DNA of 16,518 nucleotides from Bacillota bacterium (GCA_023413185.1 JAEZQD010000023.1:1-16518); one strand, 5' to 3'; shown: positions 7,353 to 14,782, counted from the stretch's first letter. Numbers and translations are program-made. Notes: generated by a model from the sequence alone, not told the origin.

Positions 7353-8498
7353 TCAGTATATAATCCCGCCGTATCGCGCGGCAATCTCGGCGAGACGCTC
7401 GCGGGGGATAAAGCTTTGTGAGTCCACAAGCGCACGCCCCTGGTAGTGCAGCAGAGCCTGCTCCAAAGAGGTCTCGTCGTCGCAGTGCACCAGAATCGGC
7501 AGCGCTGCCATATGTGCGTTTTCCGCCAGCAGGTGCGCGTCGTCAACGCTTGTAACCTCAATCGCAATGACGTCGATGCCGCTGGTATCCGCCGCTTCGA
7601 TGAGTGCCTCGCTCATGTCAAGGGTACAGTGCAAGGGGTGGCTTATTTCGGGGGCTTCGGGCAGAAAGAACGCCTCTTTGTGGTTTGCCGCAAGCAGCTC
7701 GCCTTCGGTCAGTGCCTTTTGCGGCAGATAATCCGTATAGGCGGCGTCCTGCACCACCGCGTTCATCGCGCGGATGTGCGCAGGCAGTACACCGTAACGA
7801 CCGCCGATAATCTGTGCGCCCGCCCGTAAAAGCGACACCGATTCAAACGCCATGCTCTGGGGGGAAAGGTCGTACAGCTGCGGCAGCACAGGGTTCGGGC
7901 TTCCCGCATCCACCCTTGCTATCAAGGGGACGGTCGCGTATGGATACAACCGGCGCAGGGAATCGATGAGCGGGGCAATCCCCCCCGAGGCGGTAACGCC
8001 GAAGGCGGCAACCCCCAAGCTCTGGGCGGTAATCAGCGCCGCAAGAACATCGGCATCCCTAAGGGCAGTGCGACAGTCGTCGCCAATCTCCATTGCCGCA
8101 AGAACGGGAAGAGAGAAGGAGCGCGCAGCCAAAAGCGCGGCGCGCAGGTCGGCAATGCTCGTAAAACCGTCCAGATAAACAAACGAAAGTCCTTCGTATA
8201 CACGAAGCTTGTCACGGTAAAAGGCAATCAACCGTTCAAAGGTCGCGCTGCCAAACGGAACGATGTCGATATCCGACAGCAAAACAATACCGCCCACGGG
8301 AACCTTGCCGTCCGCCGCAGTAGTCACCGCCCGCACAAGCGTCTCATCCGGGTACGGAACCAGCACCGCATGCGAACCCGCGGCAATATACTCCGCCGTC
8401 CGCTGCGCAAGCTCATCCGGGTCAGGCGTGCCTTGATTATCTGGAGCAAAAAACGAAATGCCGTCAAGTAAAAAGGGCCGTTTATCGGGTATGTCCAT
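7353..8498 (-). CDS. Degenerate MetH-like protein: homocysteine methyltransferase barrel plus partial pterin domain
   Basis: The barrel follows the N-terminal homocysteine-binding module of methionine synthase: FLLDG near the start, the SIADLRAALLAARSFSLPVLAAM stretch, then VPLIARVDAGSPNP and GAQIIGGRYGVLPAHIRA. In active enzymes zinc is held by one Cys after the sixth strand and by the Cys pair of GGCCGT. Here these positions read FGVTA and GGRYG, so all three ligands are lost. The last ~100 residues resemble the first part of the pterin (methyltetrahydrofolate) domain, GIDVIAIEV through YQGRALVDSQ, and stop at ARYGGIIY. The cobalamin domains are absent. Methyl transfer from folate to homocysteine is therefore doubtful. 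The start is uncertain: ATG at 8498 is 14 bases after GGAGG; ATG at 8510 is 2 bases after it, and ATG at 8555 lacks a site. It is the last gene of the operon. Confidence 0.65.
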   Translation of the reverse strand: MDIPDKRPFLLDGISFFAPDNQGTPDPDELAQRTAEYIAAGSHAVLVPYPDETLVRAVTTAADGKVPVGGIVLLSDIDIVPFGSATFERLIAFYRDKLRVYEGLSFVYLDGFTSIADLRAALLAARSFSLPVLAAMEIGDDCRTALRDADVLAALITAQSLGVAAFGVTASGGIAPLIDSLRRLYPYATVPLIARVDAGSPNPVLPQLYDLSPQSMAFESVSLLRAGAQIIGGRYGVLPAHIRAMNAVVQDAAYTDYLPQKALTEGELLAANHKEAFFLPEAPEISHPLHCTLDMSEALIEAADTSGIDVIAIEVTSVDDAHLLAENAHMAALPILVHCDDETSLEQALLHYQGRALVDSQSFIPRERLAEIAARYGGIIY

Positions 8499-8580
8499 CT
8501 CGGTTACCATTACCTCCGTTGGCGGTTTCGGTCTGTGCCAAAACGCTGCCGTCATACAGTATTCGCTTACACAAGTTGGG

Positions 8581-10275
8581 CTACATGGTTTCGGGCGCGG
8601 TAATCTTTAAGAGCGCCAGCACGTTTTTAAGCGTGATGCGTACCGCGCTGCACAGGTTCAGGCGTGCCTGCATGAGCGGCTCATCGTCACTCTTAACCCG
8701 GTGCGCATTATAAAACTTATGAAACATCGTCGCGAGCTCCACACAGTAGCGGGTCATGCGGGCGGGGTCGTAGTTCTTTGCGGCCTCGTCCACCTCTCCC
8801 GGCAGCTTTGCCAGGTGACGAATCAGCTCCATCTCCTCGCGGGAGGAGAGCTTACTAAGCTCTGCGGGGGTACAGGCGCGCAGGGTTGTACCCTCTGCGC
8901 CTAAATTTTTAAAGATGCTGCAGATCCTTGCGTGCGCATACTGTACGTAGTACACGGGGTTTTGCGCACTCTGTTCTACGGCAAGGTCAAGGTCAAAATC
9001 AAAATGGCTGTTGGGCTCGCGCAGGTTAAAGTAGAAGCGCGCCGCATCCACCGGCACCTCGTCAAGCAGGTCGTTAAGCGTTATCGCCTTACCGGTGCGC
9101 TTGCTCATGCGCACCACGGTGCCGCCGCGCACAAGGCGAACCAGCTGCATCAATACAATGTCCAGCCTGTCGCTGTCAATGCCAATGGCGGTCATCGCGC
9201 CCTTAAGCCTGCCCACATGACCGTGGTGGTCGGCGCCCCAGATGTTGATAACCTGGTCAAACCCGCGCTCTACAAACTTATTGTAGTGGTATGCGATATC
9301 CGCCGCAAAATAGGTGGGAATGCCGTTGGCGCGAACCAGAACATCATCCTTTTCTGCGCCGAAGGCGGTGGCCTTGTACCACAGTGCGCCGTCCTTTTCG
9401 TAAGTATAGCCGTTTTTCGCAAGCAGTTGGAGTGCCTGCTCAATCTTGCTGGGCTTGCCGTCGTGCAGAACGCTTTCGTAAAACCACTCGTCGTAGTTCA
9501 CACGGTACTGCCCAAGGTCGTTTTTGAGCTTCTCCACATTGCGGGGCAGTGCAAACTCAACGAGCGCCTTCTTGCGCACGTCTTCGTCGGCACTGACATA
9601 CCCGTCCGCGTGAATAGCGGCAAACTCCTTTGCACGCTCCTTGATATCGTCACCCTGATAGCCGTCCTCGGGGAACTCAATATTATCCTTGTACAGCTGC
9701 AGATAGCGAGCACTTAATGAGTTTGCGAACTTCTCAATCTGGTTGCCCGCATCGTTAACATAAAACTCTCTTGTTACGTCAAAGCCCGCATACTCCAGCA
9801 CCGCCGCAAGACAGTCGCCCAAGGCGCCGCCGCGCGCGTTGCCCATGTGCATGGGACCCGTGGGGTTTGCGGATACAAACTCCACCATCGTTTTTTTGCC
9901 CTTACCGTAGCTCGTGTGCCCGTACTGCTCGTTTTCGGTCAAGACCGTCAAGACGCTGCTTGCAAACCACGAGGCATCCAAAAAGAAGTTGATAAAGCCC
10001 GGTCCCGCAATCTCGCAGCGGGCAAACGAGGTGCCCTCGAGTACGCAGTTGTCGCAGATAATCTCGGCGATGCGTTTGGGCGGCAGGCGAAACGCACGCG
10101 CGCTAACCATAGCGGCGTTGGTTGCAAAGTCGCCGTGCGTGGTGTCTGCGGGAATCTCAATGGTAAAAGCGGGCATTGTTTCCGCGGGCAGCTCGTTTGC
10201 GGCAACCGCGCGTCCCAAGGCTTGCAGCAGAATATCCTTCAGCTCGTTTTGAGCGGTTTTAATCATATCGGCCAT
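8581..10275 (-). CDS. argS: Arginyl-tRNA synthetase
   Basis: This is the class I aminoacyl-tRNA synthetase that charges tRNA-Arg, 564 residues, the normal bacterial length. The N-terminal Add-1 domain covers about residues 1-95. The ATP-binding HIGH motif appears as HMGN (143-146) within NPTGPMHMGNARGG, and the KMSK loop as RMSKR (389-393). The C-terminal anticodon-binding DALR domain begins near YYVQYAHARICSIF. All core elements are intact. The ATG at 10275 has GGAAGGA 8 bases upstream. I see no T-box in the 92 bases before it, so it is probably controlled from the operon promoter. Confidence 0.96.
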   Translation of the reverse strand: MADMIKTAQNELKDILLQALGRAVAANELPAETMPAFTIEIPADTTHGDFATNAAMVSARAFRLPPKRIAEIICDNCVLEGTSFARCEIAGPGFINFFLDASWFASSVLTVLTENEQYGHTSYGKGKKTMVEFVSANPTGPMHMGNARGGALGDCLAAVLEYAGFDVTREFYVNDAGNQIEKFANSLSARYLQLYKDNIEFPEDGYQGDDIKERAKEFAAIHADGYVSADEDVRKKALVEFALPRNVEKLKNDLGQYRVNYDEWFYESVLHDGKPSKIEQALQLLAKNGYTYEKDGALWYKATAFGAEKDDVLVRANGIPTYFAADIAYHYNKFVERGFDQVINIWGADHHGHVGRLKGAMTAIGIDSDRLDIVLMQLVRLVRGGTVVRMSKRTGKAITLNDLLDEVPVDAARFYFNLREPNSHFDFDLDLAVEQSAQNPVYYVQYAHARICSIFKNLGAEGTTLRACTPAELSKLSSREEMELIRHLAKLPGEVDEAAKNYDPARMTRYCVELATMFHKFYNAHRVKSDDEPLMQARLNLCSAVRITLKNVLALLKITAPETM

Positions 10276-10356
10276 TGATGTGATCCTTCCTTTCTGGGTG
10301 CTGCGCGGTTTGGGTTATCCATGTTGCGTGGCTGCGTATCCCAAAGCACAAGACCC

Positions 10357-10380
10357 GTTTGAAAGAGCTATCTTTCAAAC
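10357..10380. repeat. Perfect inverted repeat across the stop codon of the DUF1934 gene
   Basis: GTTTGAAAGA (10357-10366) and TCTTTCAAAC (10371-10380) are exact complements around a 4-base loop that contains most of the stop codon region. In the minus-strand mRNA it forms a 10-bp hairpin at the end of the DUF1934 reading frame, about 80 bases ahead of argS. There is no T-tract on that strand; on the plus strand TTTT follows. Confidence 0.6.
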
Positions 10381-10805
10381 TTTTGACATTCCTTGACGTT
10401 GATGTATACCTCGTTTTCACTGGCAAGGCTTGAATTGATATCAAGCGAGTATTTAAAGCTGATGTCACCACCGCATTCGCTCAGACTGTTGGTAATGCTG
10501 TCAGAGAACACCCCGATCATAATCTCGCCCTCGCCGGTATCGTAATGGCACAGGTGACGCCTGCCCTTTTCAATAATCAGCTCCGATCGGTTTGCGCCTC
10601 GTCGCTTTAGCACCACGCTGTTGTCGCCTTCAACCTCCAGCATCGTTGTCGTGCCCGCAAAGCCTGTAGCCTCCGACTCCTTGTAGCAGATAATCTGCTT
10701 GCCGTTTTTGGTAAACAGGTTGCCGAGTGTGGTAAGCTCCATCGTATCCGACTCGCCGTCTATGCTGGAGATTCCCTTAATAGAAATCAGTACATCCTTT
10801 TTCAT
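10368..10805 (-). CDS. DUF1934 (YwiB-like) small beta-barrel protein
   Basis: This is a protein of about 145 residues of the DUF1934 family, which includes B. subtilis YwiB; the biochemical function is unknown. The family pattern is visible: an N-terminal strand KKDVLISIKGI, the central YKESEATGFAGTTTMLEVEGDNSVVLKRRGA, the YDTGEGEIMIGVF segment, and SECGGDISFKYSLDINSS at the end. It has no signal peptide or membrane segment. As in B. subtilis, it neighbours argS. The ATG at 10805 gives a start MKKDVLI like its homologues, 13 bases from GGAAAGG; the in-frame ATG at 10817 is only one base from that site, so the start is uncertain by four codons. Confidence 0.8.
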   Translation of the reverse strand: MKKDVLISIKGISSIDGESDTMELTTLGNLFTKNGKQIICYKESEATGFAGTTTMLEVEGDNSVVLKRRGANRSELIIEKGRRHLCHYDTGEGEIMIGVFSDSITNSLSECGGDISFKYSLDINSSLASENEVYINVKECQKFER

Positions 10806-10880
10806 TGCAAAGCCCATGCCTTTCCGTATTGCTGCCTGGCGGTATCACCACAGAAGAAAAATCGCCAGACCGGTACAGTT

Positions 10881-11696
10881 TTAGTAGTTTTCTATGTCGA
10901 TGATATGTACGTTATCCTTAATATGCCCTCCGAGAAAACGCTCGGCAATCGACGTGAAATCGTCCGCCTGATCGCTGATATAAAAGCTTGACTCGCCGTC
11001 CTCTGCGCGGTCGCTCACAAGTCCCATTGCCTTGAGCGATGCGGCGGCAAAACGCGCCGTTTCCTTACCCGCGTCAATCAAGGTGATGTCCTCACCCAGT
11101 ATATCCGAAATGACAGGGTACAAAAGCGGGTAGTGGGTGCAACCGAGGATTACCGTGTCAAGCTCCTCGTTTTTGAGGTCCTGCAGATACCCCTCTGCCA
11201 CCATTTTCGTCACAGGGTTATCCCGGTCGATAAAGCCGTTTTCAACGAGCGGAACAAACAGCGGACAGGCCTTGCCCACCACACGCGCGTTTGGCTTAAT
11301 GGAGCGGATTGCCTTACCGTATGCACCGCTGCGAACGGTTGCACTGGTGCCGATGATGCCGATGCCGCCGCCCCGGTTCGCGGCACATGCCGCCTGAGCA
11401 GCGGGTCCCAGTACGCGGATGACAGGGATGGTGTACTCCTCAGCCATCTGGTCGGTCAGGATGGAGCTTACCGTGCCGCAGGCGATAATAATTAGCTTGA
11501 CATCGTGCGTCAATAAAAAACGGATGTCCTGCCGCGCGTACTTCAATATAGTCTCACGACTGCGGCTGCCATAGGGCACGCGCGAGGTGTCGCCGAAATA
11601 CACGATGTTTTCATGGGGCAGCAGCTCCTTTAGCTCCTTGACGGTGGTAAGCCCGCCAAGACCCGAATCGAATACGCCGATGCTTCGATTATCCAT
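10881..11696 (-). CDS. murI: Glutamate racemase
   Basis: This enzyme interconverts L- and D-glutamate to supply D-Glu for the peptidoglycan stem peptide, 271 residues. The start IGVFDSGLGGLTTVKEL, FGDTSRVPYGSRS and GCTHYPLL are diagnostic. The two catalytic cysteines are Cys73 and Cys186, with Asp10 and His188 nearby. The first cysteine lies in IACGTVS, where most racemases read ACNTA(S); the usual Asn after Cys is Gly here. The ATG at 11696 has GGGAGG 5 bases upstream. It lies 43 bases after ddl and 63-75 bases before the DUF1934 gene, all on the minus strand. D-Glu and D-Ala-D-Ala production are thus encoded together. Confidence 0.95.
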   Translation of the reverse strand: MDNRSIGVFDSGLGGLTTVKELKELLPHENIVYFGDTSRVPYGSRSRETILKYARQDIRFLLTHDVKLIIIACGTVSSILTDQMAEEYTIPVIRVLGPAAQAACAANRGGGIGIIGTSATVRSGAYGKAIRSIKPNARVVGKACPLFVPLVENGFIDRDNPVTKMVAEGYLQDLKNEELDTVILGCTHYPLLYPVISDILGEDITLIDAGKETARFAAASLKAMGLVSDRAEDGESSFYISDQADDFTSIAERFLGGHIKDNVHIIDIENY

Positions 11697-11739
11697 TCCT
11701 ACCTCCCAGTCCGCATAGGGTTTAAATATTACTGCCAGG

Positions 11740-12813
11740 TTAAATCATAAACTTACGCTCGAGCGAAAGGGTAATCAGCCGGTCTATCAGCTCGGGGTAA
11801 GGGATGCCGTATGCCTCAAACAGCTTAGGGTACATGCTGATGTGTGTAAAGCCGGGGATGGTGTTAATCTCGTTAAGCAGCACCGAGCCGTCCTTCTTTA
11901 CAAAGAAATCCACGCGCGAAAGTCCCGCGCAGCACAGTGCCCGGTAGGTTTGAACCGCCATTTCACGAACGGTTTGCGCCGTTTTTTCGTCAATGCGGGC
12001 GGGGATGTATAGGTCGGTGGTGTCGTCGATATACTTTGCGTTGTAGTCGTAGAATACCGCCTTGGGCGCAATCTCACCCACAACCGAGGCGATGGGTAGG
12101 TCGTTGCCGAGCACCGCACACTCAACCTCCTGCCCGACAACCGCCTGCTCCGCAACCACCTTTTTATCGTGAGAAAGGGCGAGTATAGACGCCTGTCTTA
12201 GGCTCTCTTTATCAGTTGCACGGCTTACCCCAACCGACGACCCCGCATTGGCGGGCTTTATGAACATGGGGTAGCCTAGTTTATCGCTCAATCGTTTTTC
12301 CAGCGCGTCAAAGTCACTCAGGGCATCGGCGTAAAACCAGTCCCAAGGCGTACTGGGAATGCCTGCGCCGTCGGTGGTAATGCGCGCAATGACCTTATCC
12401 ATACACACGGCACTTGAAAGGGTGTCGCACCCCACAAACGGGATGCCAGCAACGGTAAACAGACCCTGCAGCGTGCCGTCCTCGCAGTTTTTGCCGTGCA
12501 CAACGGGGAACACCGCATCCAAACGGGTCGTCGAGGCGGTACCGTCGGGTGCTATTTCAACAATACCGTGAATAGAGCGGTCTGGGCTGACGAACGCGGT
12601 GGTGGTATGAGCCGAAGCCGCCCATCGGTTTTTGGCAATATCCTCGATGCTACCGGTGTAGCGCAGCCAACTCCCGTCCTTTGTAATACCAAGCATGACA
12701 ACGTCATACTTTTGCCTGTCGATGTTATTAAGCACCGAGCTTGCACTAATCAGCGATACCTCGTACTCGCTGGATGCGCCGCCGAACACAACCCCGATAG
12801 TCAGTCTTGACAA
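11740..12813 (-). CDS. ddl: D-alanine--D-alanine ligase
   Basis: This is an ATP-grasp enzyme that joins two D-Ala for peptidoglycan precursors, 357 residues. Visible are GVVFGGASSEYEVSL with the conserved Glu16, the HGKNCEDGTLQG segment, IKPANAGSSVGVS with the conserved Ser, the omega-loop YDYNAKY with the Lys260-Tyr261 pair typical of D-Ala-D-Ala rather than D-lactate ligases, and the metal-binding NEINTIPGFT. Position 110 is Cys where E. coli DdlB has Gly. The start is TTG at 12811-12813, 11 bases after GGGAG; it matches the expected N terminus and no closer ATG fits. It is the first gene of the minus-strand operon. Confidence 0.95.
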   Translation of the reverse strand: MSRLTIGVVFGGASSEYEVSLISASSVLNNIDRQKYDVVMLGITKDGSWLRYTGSIEDIAKNRWAASAHTTTAFVSPDRSIHGIVEIAPDGTASTTRLDAVFPVVHGKNCEDGTLQGLFTVAGIPFVGCDTLSSAVCMDKVIARITTDGAGIPSTPWDWFYADALSDFDALEKRLSDKLGYPMFIKPANAGSSVGVSRATDKESLRQASILALSHDKKVVAEQAVVGQEVECAVLGNDLPIASVVGEIAPKAVFYDYNAKYIDDTTDLYIPARIDEKTAQTVREMAVQTYRALCCAGLSRVDFFVKKDGSVLLNEINTIPGFTHISMYPKLFEAYGIPYPELIDRLITLSLERKFMI

Positions 12814-12939
12814 GATGCGTCACACTCCCGTAATATAAAGGATAGAATACCTATATTAATATAAAGCATATTGAAAGCGAACAAAAAGTAGTACGGCAGC
12901 GCGGGTAAAACCGCCCCGTGACTACAAACAATACAGTTC

Positions 12940-12968
12940 ATTCTAGCAAAATACAAGGGCAAAAGCAA
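12940..12968 (-). promoter_or_regulatory. Candidate extended -10 promoter of the ddl operon
   Basis: Read on the minus strand, TTGCTT (12963-12968) and TAGAAT (12940-12945) are 17 bases apart, and the -10 is preceded by TGC, giving an extended -10. It would start transcription near 12933 with a leader of about 120 bases. A second AT-rich -10-like element lies closer to the gene at 12852-12863. Confidence 0.5.
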
Positions 12969-13029
12969 TATTTATTCGCCGTTACATGAAAAAACCAATG
13001 GCAAACGCACAAAACATGGGGACTTGCTG

Positions 13030-13058
13030 TTGACTTATAATTTAATCTATGCTATATT
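13030..13058 (+). promoter_or_regulatory. Promoter of the rpmG-secE-nusG operon
   Basis: TTGACT (13030-13035) and TATATT (13053-13058) are separated by 17 bases, a strong match to the housekeeping consensus. Transcription would start near 13065 and leave a leader of about 140 bases before rpmG. Confidence 0.75.
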
Positions 13059-13118
13059 TATGATACCTCTAAAAGGGTTATTTTTTTTGCGCGTATTTTT
13101 ATGTGCCAAAAAGTAGCT

Positions 13119-13162
13119 TGCGGCTACGCCGCACCATGGGACCAAAGGGTTCTTTGTTTTTT
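13119..13162 (+). other. Tandem hairpins in the rpmG leader, possible attenuator
   Basis: TGCGGC/GCCGCA around TAC (13119-13133) is followed by a weaker CAAAG/CTTTG stem (13143-13156) with six T after it. The second element has the shape of a weak intrinsic terminator just upstream of rpmG. The stem is only 5 bp, so the terminator function is doubtful. Confidence 0.3.
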
Positions 13163-13202
13163 CGAGGGAGGCAAAAAAATCCGTTTTATTGGAGGTGCCG
13201 AT

Positions 13203-13352
13203 ATGAGAGTTCGGGTTACCATGGCTTGCACCGAGTGCAAGCAGCGCAACTACAACACCATGAAGAACAAAAAGAACGACCCTGACAGACTGGAAATGAA
13301 CAAGTATTGCCGGTTCTGCAAGAAACACACAGCCCACAAGGAAACCAAGTAA
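13203..13352 (+). CDS. rpmG: 50S ribosomal protein L33 (zinc-binding form)
   Basis: This is a 49-residue component of the large ribosomal subunit. Two CxxC pairs (Cys9/Cys12 and Cys36/Cys39) show the zinc-containing C+ form; the NYNTMKNKKNDPDRLEMNKYC stretch is typical. The ATG at 13203 is 7 bases after GGAGG (13191-13195); upstream in-frame codons back to 13101 are leader and lack a ribosome-binding site. The gene starts the transcription unit and lies 22 bases before secE, the common order in Firmicutes. Confidence 0.95.
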   Translation: MRVRVTMACTECKQRNYNTMKNKKNDPDRLEMNKYCRFCKKHTAHKETK

Positions 13353-13374
13353 GGGAAGAACAGGGGGGACCAAA

Positions 13375-13611
13375 ATGACCGCGAGTTCAGAAAAGAAAGA
13401 GCGCAAATTCAGTCCTGCACGTTTCTTCCAAAGGATAGCCCGCTTCTTTAGAGACATGCGCGGCGAAACGAAAAAGATCGTTTGGCCGACATGGAAGCAG
13501 CTGTGGAGCAGCACCCTTTTGGTGTTAGCCATCATGCTGGGTGCGGGAGTAATCATCTGGGTGCTTGACGTTGTGTTCGGCGCGTTGGTGAAACTAGTCC
13601 TTGGTGCCTGA
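13375..13611 (+). CDS. secE: Preprotein translocase subunit SecE
   Basis: This is the small membrane subunit that clamps the SecY channel, 78 residues. A basic amphipathic N-terminal part carries RDMRGETKKIVWPTWKQL, the signature of SecE, followed by a single membrane helix at about residues 46-70. This is the short form usual in Gram-positive bacteria. The start ATG is 6 bases after a G-rich site. nusG follows after 26 bases. Confidence 0.95.
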   Translation: MTASSEKKERKFSPARFFQRIARFFRDMRGETKKIVWPTWKQLWSSTLLVLAIMLGAGVIIWVLDVVFGALVKLVLGA

Positions 13612-13637
13612 TTTTAGCGTAGGCGGGAGGAAACACT

Positions 13638-14159
13638 ATGTCTGATGCCGCAAAGTGGTATGTTGTACACACCTATTCGGGTTACGAGAACAAGGTTGCG
13701 GGCAACCTCGAAAAGATGGTTGAAAACCGCAGGCTTCAAGAACTAATTCAAGAGATTAGGGTTCCCACCGAAAAGGTAATTGAGTACAAGGACGAAAAAA
13801 AGCGCGAGGTAGAGCGCAAAATCTTTCCCGGATATGTTCTGGTAAAGATGATTATGGATGATGACTCCTGGTACGTTGTACGCAATATCCGTGGTGTCAC
13901 CGGCTTCGTGGGTCCGGCATCCAAGCCCATTCCTTTAACAGAAGAGGAAGTAGCGGCGCTGGGTGTTGAGAAAAAACAGATTGAGGTCCGTTTTGCCGTA
14001 GGCGACTCCATTCGTGTTACGAGTGGTCCGCTCGAAGGCTTTATCGGTACTGTCGAGATGATAGACGTGGACAAGAACAAGCTGCGTGTCATCGTTTCGA
14101 TGTTCGGCCGCGAAACTCCGGCAGAGCTTGAGCTCGATTGGGCAGAGCCTGTGGAGTAA
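13638..14159 (+). CDS. nusG: Transcription elongation/termination factor NusG
   Basis: NusG binds RNA polymerase and links transcription with translation, 173 residues. The NGN domain is recognised from KWYVVHTYSGYENKV, KIFPGYVLVKM and the RGVTGFVG segment. The C-terminal KOW domain begins at VGDSIRVTSGPLEGFIGTV. The ATG is 7 bases after GGAGG. The gene ends 188 bases before rplK. Confidence 0.96.
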   Translation: MSDAAKWYVVHTYSGYENKVAGNLEKMVENRRLQELIQEIRVPTEKVIEYKDEKKREVERKIFPGYVLVKMIMDDDSWYVVRNIRGVTGFVGPASKPIPLTEEEVAALGVEKKQIEVRFAVGDSIRVTSGPLEGFIGTVEMIDVDKNKLRVIVSMFGRETPAELELDWAEPVE

Positions 14160-14180
14160 CCACCGCAGTCGGTTGTTTTT
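14158..14180 (+). terminator. Weak terminator-like hairpin after nusG
   Basis: An imperfect 8-position stem (AACcACCG with CGGTtGTT, one mismatch) around CAGT starts in the nusG stop codon and leads into a T run at 14176-14180. It could cause partial termination before the ribosomal protein genes. A further hairpin at 14184-14208 lacks a T-tract. Confidence 0.35.
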
Positions 14181-14284
14181 CATCCGGGTTATTCGGGGTA
14201 ACGCCCGGCACAAAAAATCCCCTGGCTTTTCGCGCGGCGTAGTTGCCGTGCATGGGCGCGCTCCGCTTGTCGGGGTAAGCGTCC

Positions 14285-14327
14285 GGTGGGAGGAATAAAA
14301 ATACTCTTTATTCCGTAATCTACCACG
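14285..14327 (+). promoter_or_regulatory. L1-binding-type RNA motif upstream of rplK
   Basis: GTGG (14286-14289) pairs with CCAC (14323-14326). An inner stem GGAATAAA/TTTATTCC (14292-14299 with 14307-14314) follows. The two helices are separated by an asymmetric loop of 2 bases (GA) on the left and 8 (GTAATCTA) on the right. Two helices joined by an asymmetric loop is the architecture of the ribosomal protein L1 site in 23S rRNA and in L11-L1 mRNA leaders. It lies 21 bases before the rplK start codon and should mediate repression by L1. Confidence 0.65.
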
Positions 14328-14347
14328 TTATTTTGGAGGTGCAAAAA

Positions 14348-14773
14348 ATGGCTCAAAAGGTTGTGGGCTTTATTAAGCTCCAGATACCGGCCGGCAAGGC
14401 CACTCCGGCGCCGCCCGTTGGTCCTGCGCTGGGTCAGCACGGCGTCAATATTATGGCATTTACAAAGGAATTTAACGAGCGTACGAAAAACGATGTGGGT
14501 CTGATTATCCCTGTCGTGATCTCCGTTTATGCCGACCGTTCTTTCAGCTTTGTAACCAAAACCCCGCCGGCTGCGGTGCTTATTAAAAAGGCATGCGGCA
14601 TTGAAACGGCTTCGGGTGTGCCCAACAAGACCAAGGTTGCAAAGATTACCAGGGAGCAGATCAGAAAGATCGCTGAGCAGAAGATGCCCGATCTCAATGC
14701 CGCTAACGTTGATACCGCTATGAGCATGGTAGCCGGTACAGCCAGAAGCATGGGCGTTGAAGTCGTAGACTGA
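14348..14773 (+). CDS. rplK: 50S ribosomal protein L11
   Basis: L11 forms the base of the GTPase-associated stalk with 23S rRNA; 141 residues, exactly the family norm. The N-terminal domain shows IKLQIPAGKATPAPPVGPALGQHGVNIM, and the C-terminal RNA-binding domain includes PPAAVLIKKACG and the MSMVAGTARSMG end. The ATG at 14348 is 8 bases after GGAGG; an upstream in-frame TTG at 14333 overlaps that site and is not used. It is followed by rplA after 58 bases that contain the second L1 motif. Confidence 0.97.
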   Translation: MAQKVVGFIKLQIPAGKATPAPPVGPALGQHGVNIMAFTKEFNERTKNDVGLIIPVVISVYADRSFSFVTKTPPAAVLIKKACGIETASGVPNKTKVAKITREQIRKIAEQKMPDLNAANVDTAMSMVAGTARSMGVEVVD

Positions 14774-14782
14774 TTGCTTCCG

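Larger units (their letters stand above)
12814..13202. other. Divergent intergenic region between ddl and rpmG
   Basis: This AT-rich region of about 390 bases carries outward promoters for both operons (minus strand near 12940-12968, plus strand at 13030-13058). It also holds a 12-base AT palindrome at 12852-12863 and the rpmG leader with two small hairpins. I see no convincing gene in it and no tRNA, although tRNA genes often sit next to secE-nusG clusters. Confidence 0.55.

Noticed and set aside
8932..9717. Long open frame of 261 codons on the plus strand
   Set aside because: It lies antisense inside argS, whose motifs are complete; the translated sequence shows no family features and no ribosome-binding site.
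10276..10367. T-box or other riboswitch ahead of argS
   Set aside because: The 92-base gap is too short for a T-box and lacks its conserved sequence and a terminator.
12814..13202. tRNA gene next to secE-nusG
   Set aside because: No cloverleaf or conserved T-loop sequence is visible in this interval.
13047..13556. Minus-strand frame of 169 codons across the rpmG-secE start region
   Set aside because: It covers the promoter, rpmG and secE on the opposite strand, so it is not likely to be a gene.
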